Made by a program: the position numbers and the translations under genes
Source of the DNA: Dehalococcoidales bacterium
Lineage (GTDB): Bacteria; Chloroflexota; Dehalococcoidia; Dehalococcoidales; UBA3254
Direction of reading: 5' to 3'
NCBI GenBank assembly: GCA_028718465.1
Contig: JAQULX010000145.1
Location: forward strand, 1 to 6,969
DNA length: 6,969 nucleotides
The notes under the pieces: model-generated
What the model saw: the letters and a program-made list of their open reading frames with translations, nothing else
The model's database searches: none
Told to the model about the DNA's origin: nothing
In this document: positions 1-6,097 of the stretch, piece by piece
Layout: every line of letters begins with the position of its first letter
How positions within the stretch are numbered: position 1 is the first letter of the stretch

Positions 1-277
1 TATCTCGCAGGAAGCTTTAAACAATGTGGCCAAGCATTCCGGGGCTACCCGGGCCGAACTGATTTTACATTGCGGACCGGATAAGATAGAGTTAATAATC
101 AGGGACAACGGTAAGGGATTTGATTTACATTCCGCATCGTCTGTCAGCCTGGGACTGGGGATTATGAGGGAGCGGGCCAAAAATATCGGCGCAGCCATAA
201 AAATTGAAAGCAGCCCCGGCAAAGGGGCTTCTATAACCGTTATGAGGGAGAGTATTCAGGAGGATAAAGGCCAATGA
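1..277 (+). CDS. Sensor histidine kinase, C-terminal part (NarL/LiaS/DegS class); 5' end outside window
   Basis: Partial gene: the frame is open from base 2 and only the last 91 codons or so are present. The protein is the ATP-binding (HATPase_c) end of a histidine kinase. An N-box QEALNNVAKHS is encoded at bases 8-40, a G1 box RDNGKGFD near bases 101-124, a GLGIMRERA G2 box, and a closing glycine loop SPGKGAS. This N-box form is typical of kinases with a HisKA_3 dimerisation domain, such as LiaS, DegS and NarX. A GTG at 26 falls inside the N-box, so it is not the real start. The stop overlaps the start of the response regulator (ATGA, 274-277), indicating translational coupling and a cognate pair. 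The sensor part is not visible, so the stimulus cannot be named. Confidence 0.93.
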   Translation, partial: ISQEALNNVAKHSGATRAELILHCGPDKIELIIRDNGKGFDLHSASSVSLGLGIMRERAKNIGAAIKIESSPGKGASITVMRESIQEDKGQ

Positions 278-915
278 CGGAGTCAACGCAGATAAAGGTG
301 TTGCTGGTTGATGACCATGCCGTTGTTCGCAGCGGGCTGGGAGCTGTTCTTTTATCTTATGATGATATGACGTTGATCGGGGAGGCCGGAAACGGGGAGG
401 AGGCCATTCGTTTTTGCGAAAAAACTCAACCCGATATAGTCCTGATGGACCTGTTGATGCCGGTAATGGACGGCGTGACCGCGACAGAAGTGATCCATAA
501 GAGATGGCCGAATATAAATATTATCGCCCTGACCAGTTTCAAAGAAAAAGAGATGGTCGAAGGCGCATTGAAAGCCGGAGCGTTAAGCTATTTGCTCAAG
601 AACGTGTCAGCCGGAGAGCTGATTACAGCCATCCGGGGCGCAGTATCCGGTCAGCCGAGACTGTCTCCCGAGGCTGCCCAGGTTCTGATACAGGATATCA
701 AACAGCCTTCCACTCCGGGCTACGATTTAACTGACCGCGAAAAGGAAATCCTGGTCCTGATGGTCGACGGCCTGCCAAATACGGCGATTGCCGAGAAGCT
801 GGTGGTCAGCCAGTCTACAGTTAAATTCCATGTCAGCAATGTTCTCTCCAAGCTGGGAGTTAACAGCCGCACTGAAGCTGTAGCACTGGCTTTAAAGCAC
901 CATCTGGTCAAGTAA
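274..915 (+). CDS. NarL/LuxR-family two-component response regulator
   Basis: 213-aa DNA-binding response regulator, the usual length for the NarL/LiaR/DegU family. The receiver domain (about residues 7-122) has the acidic pair D13-D14, phospho-acceptor D59 in VLMDLLMP, switch residue T87 and conserved K109. A variable linker (about 123-148) leads to a LuxR/GerE helix-turn-helix (about 149-211) with the family signatures LTDREKEIL, IAEKLVVSQSTVKFHV and LGVNSRTEAV. All key residues are intact, so it should be phosphorylated by the kinase encoded just upstream, with which it overlaps by four bases. An AGGAGG at 258-263, inside the kinase gene, is 10 bases before the ATG. Targets are not evident. 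The convergent neighbour is an oxygen-defence operon, but this alone does not make it the target. Confidence 0.95.
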   Translation: MTESTQIKVLLVDDHAVVRSGLGAVLLSYDDMTLIGEAGNGEEAIRFCEKTQPDIVLMDLLMPVMDGVTATEVIHKRWPNINIIALTSFKEKEMVEGALKAGALSYLLKNVSAGELITAIRGAVSGQPRLSPEAAQVLIQDIKQPSTPGYDLTDREKEILVLMVDGLPNTAIAEKLVVSQSTVKFHVSNVLSKLGVNSRTEAVALALKHHLVK

Positions 916-930
916 CCGGGCCGTTAGCTA

Positions 931-1518
931 TTATAAATTTTCAGCGACAAAGTTCCAGTTGACCACTTTCCAGAAGGCTTCCATATATTTAGCCCGGGCG
1001 TTCCGGTAGTCGATATAATAAGCGTGTTCCCAGACATCGCAGGTCAAAACAGGCTTCTTGCCGTCTTTGATCGGATTGACGGCGTTGGCAGTATTTTCAA
1101 CCTCCAAACTGCCGTCTGCATTCTTGACCAGCCAGGTATATCCGGAGCCAAACAGGGTAGTAGCCGAGGTGGTGAATTTTTCCTTGAACTGGGCGAAAGA
1201 ACCAAAGCTCTTGTTGATCGCCTCCGCCAGCTTTCCGGCAGGTTCGCCTCCGCCGTCAGGTGACATGCAGTTCCAGTAGAAAGTATGATTCCAAACCTGG
1301 GCGCCGTTATTGAAAATGCCGCCGGAAGCCCTTTTAATGATGTCTTCCAGACTCGCGTTTTCGAATTCAGTGCCGGGAACCAGCTTGTTCAGGTTGTCCA
1401 CATAGGTCTTATGGTGTTTCCCATGATGAAATTGAAGGGTCTCTGCCGATATATTGGGCGCCAGGGCATCTTCAGGGTAAGGTAAATCCGGTAGTTTATA
1501 TAGTACTTTTTGCTGCAT
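931..1518 (-). CDS. sodB: Superoxide dismutase, iron type (Fe/Mn SOD family)
   Basis: 195-aa cytoplasmic enzyme converting two superoxide radicals to hydrogen peroxide and oxygen. The four metal ligands of the Fe/Mn family are present: H31 (FHHGKHH), H78 (VWNHTFYW), and D161 and H165 (DVWEHAYYIDY). Q74, just before the second ligand in GAQVWNH, sits where iron enzymes such as E. coli SodB carry their second-shell glutamine. Manganese enzymes have glycine there and place the glutamine near residue 146, so iron is favoured; cambialistic use cannot be excluded. There is no signal peptide. The start is backed by GGAGG at 1525-1529, six bases upstream. It is the last gene of the perR-rbr-fprA-sod cluster, 19 bases after the flavodiiron gene. 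It converges on the response regulator with a 15-base gap, and no clear terminator is visible between them. Confidence 0.96.
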   Translation of the reverse strand: MQQKVLYKLPDLPYPEDALAPNISAETLQFHHGKHHKTYVDNLNKLVPGTEFENASLEDIIKRASGGIFNNGAQVWNHTFYWNCMSPDGGGEPAGKLAEAINKSFGSFAQFKEKFTTSATTLFGSGYTWLVKNADGSLEVENTANAVNPIKDGKKPVLTCDVWEHAYYIDYRNARAKYMEAFWKVVNWNFVAENL

Positions 1519-1537
1519 CTCTCTCCTCCCTAAACTA

Positions 1538-2734
1538 TTATTTAACTATCTTGCCAAGAGCATCCGCCACCTGCTTCCCCAGGTCTTTGCAGCGGGCCAG
1601 ATCTTCACCTTTGGGCTGCCATTTGGCCTTGACACCCGGCGCCGCCAGGGGGATCTTGCAGCTTTTCAGGTGCTCTTCAAGTATCCCCACGCTTTCACCG
1701 CTCCACCCATACGTCCCGAATGCTGCGCCGATTTTATTCTGGAATTTCAGGCCTTTTAAGTCTTCGAGAACAGGCCGGATCGTCGGCAGCAGCCCGTTAT
1801 TGAAAGTGGGCGAGCCCACGATAACCGCCCCGGCCTTGAATATCTCAGTGATAACATCATTTCTGTCGGAGACGGCGGCGCTAAATATCTTATAGGTCAT
1901 GCCTGATTCCGCCAGCCCGTAGCCGATATTTTCCGCCATCTGCCGGGTACCCTCCCACATCGTATCATACACGATAACGGCGCTATTGCGGGGCTTCTGG
2001 GCAGCCCATTCCTGGTAGGTGTGCACGATCTGAAGGGGATCCTGGCGCCAGATCACGCCGTGACTGGGGGCGATCATGCTTACCGGCAGGTTGAGCGCCA
2101 GCACTTCATTGATTTTCTTTGTGACCATGGGGCTGAACGGGGTAAGGATGTTAGCGTAATATTTAAGGGCTTCCTCGTAAAGCTCTTCCCGGTCAACCTC
2201 ATCATTAAACCTGAAGGCAGAGGCATAATGCTGCCCGAAAGCATCATTCGGCATCAGGATGTTATCACCGGTTAAATAGGTGAACATGCTGTCCGGCCAG
2301 TGCAGCATCGGAGCTTCGATGAAGACCAGGTCACGCTTCCCGATGTTAATCTTCTCACCTGTTTTGACCGCTTTGAAATTCCAGGGCTGGTGATAATGCC
2401 CTTCGATGCTTTCTTTTCCCCGTTCGGAGACCACTACCGCAGCCGAAGGGGCGATCCTCATCACTTCCGGAAGCCCTCCGGAGTGGTCCGCTTCGGAATG
2501 GTTAGCCACAACGATATCGATTTTGGAGGGGTCGATTATCTCGCTGATATTTTTTATAAAGTCCTTGACATAAGGACCCCATACGGTATCTACCAGCACT
2601 ACTTTTTCATCCATGATCAAATATGAGTTGTAAGTCGATCCACGGTGGGTGGTTAATTCATGACCATGAAAACTCCTGAGCGGCCAGTCCACCACTCCTA
2701 CCCAGTACACTCCATCAGTTAATTCGGTCACCAT
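1538..2734 (-). CDS. fprA: Flavodiiron protein, class A (oxygen/nitric oxide reductase)
   Basis: 398 aa from the chosen start. The N-terminal beta-lactamase-like domain (about 1-245) holds the diiron site. Ligand candidates are H79, E81 and D83 in NHSEADHSGG (with adjacent H84), H145 (MLHWPDS), D164 (MPNDAFG) and H225 (APSHGVIW). The C-terminal flavodoxin domain (about 252-398) opens with a phosphate-binding loop, VYDTMWEGTRQ, for FMN. Nothing follows the flavodoxin domain, which makes it class A, the simplest form, normally reduced by rubredoxin. The family reduces oxygen to water and/or NO to N2O; which one dominates cannot be told from sequence. An in-frame TTG at 2740 is only 2 bases from AGGAGG (2743-2748), while the ATG at 2734 is 8 bases away, so the ATG is preferred. 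No rubredoxin gene is in view; the rubredoxin-like domain of rubrerythrin is the only nearby candidate donor. Confidence 0.95.
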   Translation of the reverse strand: MVTELTDGVYWVGVVDWPLRSFHGHELTTHRGSTYNSYLIMDEKVVLVDTVWGPYVKDFIKNISEIIDPSKIDIVVANHSEADHSGGLPEVMRIAPSAAVVVSERGKESIEGHYHQPWNFKAVKTGEKINIGKRDLVFIEAPMLHWPDSMFTYLTGDNILMPNDAFGQHYASAFRFNDEVDREELYEEALKYYANILTPFSPMVTKKINEVLALNLPVSMIAPSHGVIWRQDPLQIVHTYQEWAAQKPRNSAVIVYDTMWEGTRQMAENIGYGLAESGMTYKIFSAAVSDRNDVITEIFKAGAVIVGSPTFNNGLLPTIRPVLEDLKGLKFQNKIGAAFGTYGWSGESVGILEEHLKSCKIPLAAPGVKAKWQPKGEDLARCKDLGKQVADALGKIVK

Positions 2735-2742
2735 CTTCAATA

Positions 2743-2748
2743 CCTCCT
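2743..2748 (-). promoter_or_regulatory. Ribosome binding site deciding the flavodiiron protein start
   Basis: AGGAGG on the minus strand, 8 bases before ATG 2734 but only 2 bases before the in-frame TTG at 2740. This makes the shorter frame (MVTELTDG...) the likely product. Confidence 0.85.
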
Positions 2749-2761
2749 GGATAAGGAATTC

Positions 2762-2805
2762 AGGCAGTAAAAGCAGGAGTTCTGAATATGTTGCTTTTAC
2801 TGCCT
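2762..2805 (-). repeat. Perfect 14-bp inverted repeat (hairpin 2) in the rbr-fprA gap
   Basis: AGGCAGTAAAAGCA at 2762-2775 is the exact reverse complement of 2792-2805, with a 16-base loop. In the minus-strand transcript it lies about 14 bases before the fprA ribosome binding site. No T-run follows in either direction, so it does not look like a classical intrinsic terminator. It could be a processing, stability or attenuation element, or a protein-binding palindrome. Confidence 0.8.
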
Positions 2806-2808
2806 TAT

Positions 2809-2835
2809 CTTCACTCCGTACTGATTGGAGTGAAG
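2809..2835 (-). repeat. Perfect 9-bp inverted repeat (hairpin 1) in the rbr-fprA gap
   Basis: CTTCACTCC at 2809-2817 pairs exactly with GGAGTGAAG at 2827-2835 across a 9-base loop. It is separated from hairpin 2 by three bases, so the two could stack in the transcript. It lacks a following T-run. Confidence 0.75.
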
Positions 2836-2890
2836 TCTCTATCGTTCGTCCCTGTAAAAAGTGTTTCTTATTTCATTGTAAGATATTTGC

Positions 2891-3469
2891 CTAGTAATTT
2901 TCTGCCAGCAGTTCATAATATGCCTGGGGATGTTTGCAGGCGGGACACACAGCAGGGGCTTCCGGGCCTTCATGAACATAACCGCAGTTAAGGCAGTGCC
3001 ACTTGACTGTAGTTTCTCTTTTGAACACTTCACCGGCATCGACATTCCGGGCCAATTTCCGGTACCTTTTTTCATGGAACTCCTCGACTTCGGCAATTTC
3101 CTTAAAGGAGTCGGCGATTTCGGGGAACCCTTCTTCCCGGGCGACTTTTTCAAAATCGGAGTAAAGCACGCTCCACTCCAATCTCTCGCCATCGGCTGCC
3201 ATTGTCAGGTTTTCTTTTGTACCCAGGATTTGTCCGGCAGGATAGGAGGCGGTGATTTCTACGTCTCCTCCCTCCAGGTATTTAAAGAAAATCTCGGCAT
3301 GCTCTTTCTCATTGGCTGCTGTCTCCGTAAAAATATTGGCAATCTGCTCGTAGCCCTCCTTCCGGGCAATACTGGCAAAAAATGTATAACGGTTCCTGGC
3401 TTGAGATTCTCCGGCAAATGAGGTCAACAGGTTTTTTTCGGTACGGGTCCCCTTAATTGATTTCGCCAT
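2891..3469 (-). CDS. rbr: Rubrerythrin (NADH/rubredoxin-linked peroxidase)
   Basis: 192 aa, matching classical rubrerythrins in length and domain order. The N-terminal four-helix ferritin-like domain (about 1-145) carries the diiron site: E21 in FAGESQARNRY, the E54xxH57 pair (NEKEH), E95 and E98, and the second ExxH pair E129-H132 (EEFHEKRY). The C-terminal rubredoxin-like domain (about 155-192) binds one iron through C159, C162, C175 and C178, with the family sequence CGYVHEGPEAP. The enzyme reduces hydrogen peroxide to water in the cytoplasm of anaerobes. The ATG at 3469 has GGAG 8 bases upstream. The gene begins 48 bases after the perR-like gene and precedes the flavodiiron gene by 156 bases, so it removes the peroxide made by the SOD encoded in the same cluster. 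All ligands are intact. Confidence 0.97.
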   Translation of the reverse strand: MAKSIKGTRTEKNLLTSFAGESQARNRYTFFASIARKEGYEQIANIFTETAANEKEHAEIFFKYLEGGDVEITASYPAGQILGTKENLTMAADGERLEWSVLYSDFEKVAREEGFPEIADSFKEIAEVEEFHEKRYRKLARNVDAGEVFKRETTVKWHCLNCGYVHEGPEAPAVCPACKHPQAYYELLAENY

Positions 3470-3517
3470 GTTCTTTTCTCCTTTAAATTTTAGTCTTCGT
3501 TTTTTCGTACTGGGCGA

Positions 3518-3898
3518 TTACTGGCAGTCCAGACACAATCCGCCGAACTCCAGGTGGTGTTCCGTGATCTTAAAGCCGGTCCGGTCGGCGACCCTCTTTT
3601 CCAGTTCTTTATCTATTTTGACATCCAGATCGAAGATCCGCCCGCATTCGCGGCAGCGAAAATGATAATGAGGTTCGGCATTTCCATCAAAATGGTTCGT
3701 TTCACCGCGGACCCCTATTTCCCGGATGAGCCCGGACTGATTAAGCAGTTTTAAGTTGCGGTATACAGTTCCCAGACTGATATGGGGGATCTCTTTTCTT
3801 ACCTGCCGGTATATCCAGTCCGCATCCGGATGGCAGTTAGTGCCCTTTAAAATTTTGATTATTACTTCCTTTTGCCTGGTATTTCTATTCAACTCCAC
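3518..3898 (-). CDS. perR: Fur-family peroxide-responsive repressor, PerR-like
   Basis: 126 aa from the proposed GTG start (VELNRNTRQ...). A winged-helix DNA-binding domain (about 1-62, HISLGTVYRNLKLL recognition region) precedes the metal-binding dimerisation domain. Structural zinc cysteines are C82, C85, C122 and C125. The regulatory metal set H23, D71, H77, H79 and D90 aligns with H37, D85, H91, H93 and D104 of Bacillus subtilis PerR. Aspartate rather than glutamate at D90 favours PerR, which senses peroxide through iron-catalysed histidine oxidation, over a true Fur. The frame stays open to 3958, but those extra codons cover a promoter. GTG 3898 gives the usual N-terminus though only a weak ribosome binding site; TTG 3892 is an alternative. 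It heads the rubrerythrin-flavodiiron-SOD cluster, its probable regulon. Fur or Zur cannot be fully excluded. Confidence 0.88.
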   Translation of the reverse strand: MELNRNTRQKEVIIKILKGTNCHPDADWIYRQVRKEIPHISLGTVYRNLKLLNQSGLIREIGVRGETNHFDGNAEPHYHFRCRECGRIFDLDVKIDKELEKRVADRTGFKITEHHLEFGGLCLDCQ

Positions 3899-3909
3899 CC
3901 CACATTTAT

Positions 3910-3924
3910 CAATAATAATTACTG
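3910..3924. promoter_or_regulatory. Possible PerR/Fur box (autoregulatory operator)
   Basis: The core TAAT-A-ATTA (3913-3921) is the centre of the 7-1-7 PerR/Fur consensus; 9 of 14 defined positions match and the outer three on most sides do not. It covers the expected transcription start of the perR promoter, a good position for repression. AT-rich DNA can produce such cores by chance. Confidence 0.45.
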
Positions 3925-3929
3925 TTATC

Positions 3930-3958
3930 ATCGTATTAAATTGCTGAAGGTTTGTCAA
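3930..3958 (-). promoter_or_regulatory. perR: Sigma-70-type promoter for the perR-rbr-fprA-sod cluster
   Basis: On the minus strand, TTGACA (3953-3958, perfect -35) is followed after exactly 17 bases by TACGAT (3930-3935, 4/6 for -10). Transcription would start near 3923, about 25 bases before the proposed GTG start. Codons upstream of about 3925 in the longer frame would then be untranscribed. Confidence 0.7.
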
Positions 3959-3978
3959 GGCCGCTTGCCGGTACTGCC

Positions 3979-4006
3979 TGTATCCAGGAAATTCATACCT
4001 GATACA
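3979..4006. repeat. Hairpin in the divergent perR / small-ORF promoter region
   Basis: TGTATC-C-AGG pairs with CCTGATACA (9 bp with one bulged C, 9-base loop). GGTACT occurs as a direct repeat on both sides (3970-3975 and 4009-4014). It lies upstream of both divergent promoters, so an operator is possible, but no known motif is recognised. Confidence 0.4.
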
Positions 4007-4048
4007 AAGGTACTAAACAGATAGCTATGCCATATACATATTCGACTA

Positions 4049-4077
4049 TTTACACAATGCGATTATCATGCTAAGAT
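4049..4077 (+). promoter_or_regulatory. Promoter of the 64-aa small protein gene
   Basis: TTTACA (4049-4054, 5/6) and TAAGAT (4072-4077, 4/6) are separated by 17 bases, giving a start near 4084. A perfect 7-base inverted repeat, GATTATC (4061-4067) and GATAATC (4089-4095), brackets the -10 and start site, suggesting operator control. A small hairpin, AAGCAA-CAGA-TTGCTT (4096-4111), follows in the leader, just before the ribosome binding site. Confidence 0.6.
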
Positions 4078-4116
4078 GTATATAGTAAGATAATCAAGCA
4101 ACAGATTGCTTAGCAC

Positions 4117-4124
4117 AGGAGGTG
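4117..4124 (+). promoter_or_regulatory. Strong ribosome binding site of the 64-aa gene
   Basis: AGGAGGTG, a full match to the anti-Shine-Dalgarno, six bases (counted from AGGAGG) before ATG 4129. It is the main reason to accept this short ORF as a gene. Confidence 0.85.
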
Positions 4125-4128
4125 AATA

Positions 4129-4323
4129 ATGGACAAGCTGATAGCATTTCTGGCGAATTGGGGAGAAGCAATCTATCAATACAGGCAGGAATATTTAAAC
4201 AATATGTTACACCTGGAAGAGCTCCCAACCGAAAAGACATCAACTGAAGAGACATCAACGGTAGTGTCTTCCAAACCAGCCAAAGAAATGAAGAAGTTGG
4301 AATCCTTAGAATCCACTAATTAA
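4129..4323 (+). CDS. Small protein of unknown function (64 aa)
   Basis: I do not recognise a family. The N-terminal half (about 1-31, MDKLIAFLANWGEAIYQYRQ...) looks like an amphipathic helix with aromatic residues. The C-terminal half (about 32-64) is polar and probably disordered, rich in Thr, Ser, Glu and Lys. It contains an in-frame repeat of TST-E-E type, encoded by AGACATCAAC at 4235-4244 and again at 4250-4259, 15 bases apart. There is no cysteine, signal peptide or clear membrane span. Support for a real gene comes from its own promoter, a near-perfect ribosome binding site and a terminator directly after the stop. It is divergent from the perR cluster and shares its regulatory region, so co-regulation by oxidative stress is possible but not shown. 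High expression of a small structural or regulatory protein is a reasonable guess. Confidence 0.78.
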   Translation: MDKLIAFLANWGEAIYQYRQEYLNNMLHLEELPTEKTSTEETSTVVSSKPAKEMKKLESLESTN

Positions 4324-4346
4324 TCACAGCAAGGATTCCAGAGGCA

Positions 4347-4390
4347 ACGGCCGGGCAGAGAGTACAACTAGACTCCTGCCCGGTTGTATT
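4347..4390 (+). terminator. Intrinsic terminator after the 64-aa gene
   Basis: CCGGGCAG (4351-4358) pairs with CTGCCCGG (4376-4383). The stem extends outward to 4347/4387 through two G-U pairs, and inward by GAGT/ACTC past one bulged A. The tail is only moderately T-rich (TTGTATTAT). The minus-strand side has no T-run, so it is not a clear terminator for the kinase gene. Confidence 0.7.
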
Positions 4391-4426
4391 ATCCGGCCCC
4401 GCTTCACTCACAGTAATGCAATTGCT

Positions 4427-6097
4427 TTAGATATCAGGTTCCCGGGTATTACGCAAGGTAAAGAAAAAAGCAGCCCCTTTATCAAGCTCGGATTCCGCCC
4501 AGATCCGCCCCCCATGCCTTCTAATAATCCTATCCACGGTAGCCAGCCCGATACCATCGCCGGGATATTCCCCACTGGTATGGAGCCGCTGGAAAGGCCT
4601 GAACAGTTTATCGATGTAGAGGGCGTCGAAACCAACTCCGTTATCTTTTACATAATAAACCGTCTCGGTGTTTTTCGAGACAGCGCCGAATTCAATTCTG
4701 GCCAGGGGCTTCCGGAGAGTAAACTTGAATGAGTTATTCAGAAGGTTGGTTAAAGCCAGCGTCAACAGCTGCCGGTCTCCCCAGACTTTTATATTGTCCT
4801 GAATGACAATTTCGACAGGTCTGTCAGGCTGTCCGGTTTTCAGGTTATCGACGATAGCCCCGGCGATTTCGGACAGGTCAACTTCTTCCTGACGCATTTC
4901 GGCCCGGGTGACCCGGGACAGATTGATCAAATCATCGATTATCCGCGACATATGCTGGCTGGCTTTCCTCACTCTGGCCAGATAATCTTTGCCCCGCTCA
5001 TCCAGTTTATCAGCATACTCCTCAATGACTATCTGGCTGAAGCCGTCCAGGGCTCTCAAGGGCTGGCGCAGATCGTGTGAAACCGAATAGCTGAAAGCTT
5101 CCAGTTCCCGGTTGGCTGTTTCCAGTTCTGCGGCATAGCTTTTGAGGGATTCCTCGGCCTGCTTGCGGTCGGTAATATCCTGGACCGTGCCGAAACCGCT
5201 TATTAAGTTTCCCTGTTGATCGAACTCAAGCACCGCTCTCTCATGGACCCATTTTACACAAGTACCAACCAGGATGCGGTGCTCGATATCATAAGGATCG
5301 CCTTTCAAAGCGGCGGACCACTGCCGGTCCACATATTGCCGGTCGTCGGGATGAATATACGAGAGGAAAATTTCATAACTCATTGGCGTTCCCTCAGGGA
5401 TCCCAAAGATCCGGTAGGTCTCATCCGACCATAAAAGCACATTATTCTGCAAGTCCAGCCGCCAGTTGCCGGTATGAGATACTTCCTGGGCATGTTTTAA
5501 ATCCTGCTGGCTTTCTTTGAGAACCGTTTCAATCCTCTTTTGTTCCGCCATAGCTGCGGCCAGGCTCAGATTGCCGCTGCTCAGGTTGGCGATGATATCA
5601 GCCAGCCGGGAGTAGAACTGCATCAGGTTCTTGATCTTCTCACGGCTCCAGCGCGGGACCTTGCGGACCGCCTCCAGATAGTCAGCCTTGTCAAAACCAT
5701 ACCTATCAGCCTGGGCGGCAAAAAAATCATAGTCGACGTGCTCATCTTCATAGAAGTACTGACCGGAGAAAATATTCCCGAGGTGTCTGTCGCCGATGAA
5801 AATAGGGGTTACGATATCCCACATGTTATTCCGGCATTTATATTCCCGGATTTCGCCTTTTTTCAATTCCAGGTTGAGGGCGGTATCACTCTCGATGCAA
5901 TTATGAAGAGTCTGCGGATGGACTCTATGAAACCGGGTGCAGACATCCTGCCATCCGGTAGCGGCCAGGACCTGGCCTTTGAGATCAATAATAGCGAATG
6001 CATGGGGCGTTACCTCATGAAGGCTGTCCATCAAGGACTGGAGAGCCTTCGCGTCGATAATATTACCCATAGGCTGACGGCTGATGTCCACAGTCAT
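4427..6097 (-). CDS. Orphan sensor histidine kinase with PocR and PAS domains
   Basis: 556 aa, with no transmembrane segment, so a cytoplasmic sensor. Domain order: PocR-type sensory domain (about 12-172) with C53, C67 and C88 (DVCTRF, HNCIESD, YKCRNNMWDIVTPI) and the SGQYF signature; a short linking helix; PAS domain with PAC motif (about 203-313, HTGNWRLDL, YIHPDDR, GTVQDITDRK); coiled coil (about 312-334); HisKA with phospho-acceptor H341 (SVSHDLRQPLRAL); and HATPase_c with N-box NLLNNSFKF (451-459), G1 DNGVGF (485-490), F-box LFRPFQRL and G2 GDGIGLAT. All catalytic motifs are intact. PocR domains are thought to bind small organic ligands. No response regulator is adjacent, so its partner is unknown. 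The ribosome binding site is weak and a TAG lies in frame two codons before ATG 6097; GTG 6091 and ATG 6070 are other possible starts. Confidence 0.93.
   Translation of the reverse strand: MTVDISRQPMGNIIDAKALQSLMDSLHEVTPHAFAIIDLKGQVLAATGWQDVCTRFHRVHPQTLHNCIESDTALNLELKKGEIREYKCRNNMWDIVTPIFIGDRHLGNIFSGQYFYEDEHVDYDFFAAQADRYGFDKADYLEAVRKVPRWSREKIKNLMQFYSRLADIIANLSSGNLSLAAAMAEQKRIETVLKESQQDLKHAQEVSHTGNWRLDLQNNVLLWSDETYRIFGIPEGTPMSYEIFLSYIHPDDRQYVDRQWSAALKGDPYDIEHRILVGTCVKWVHERAVLEFDQQGNLISGFGTVQDITDRKQAEESLKSYAAELETANRELEAFSYSVSHDLRQPLRALDGFSQIVIEEYADKLDERGKDYLARVRKASQHMSRIIDDLINLSRVTRAEMRQEEVDLSEIAGAIVDNLKTGQPDRPVEIVIQDNIKVWGDRQLLTLALTNLLNNSFKFTLRKPLARIEFGAVSKNTETVYYVKDNGVGFDALYIDKLFRPFQRLHTSGEYPGDGIGLATVDRIIRRHGGRIWAESELDKGAAFFFTLRNTREPDI

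Noticed and set aside
915..930. TAAC...GTTA palindrome between the response regulator and sod as a shared terminator
   Set aside because: Only a 4-bp stem, with no T-run on either strand.
931..1518. Manganese-type SOD
   Set aside because: Q74 before the second histidine ligand is the iron-type arrangement; metal use could still be flexible.
2735..2740. TTG start at 2740 for the flavodiiron protein
   Set aside because: Only two bases from AGGAGG; ATG 2734 has the normal 8-base spacing.
2839..3192. 117-codon minus-strand ORF overlapping rubrerythrin in another frame
   Set aside because: Out-of-frame shadow of rbr; rbr has all ligands and a good ribosome binding site.
2930..3421. 163-codon plus-strand ORF opposite rubrerythrin
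   Set aside because: It is the antisense of a clear rubrerythrin gene; no ribosome binding site and no family features.
4235..4259. 10-base direct repeat as a CRISPR or mobile-element signal
   Set aside because: In-frame 15-base periodic duplication inside the 64-aa gene coding TST-type residues; only two copies and no spacer structure.
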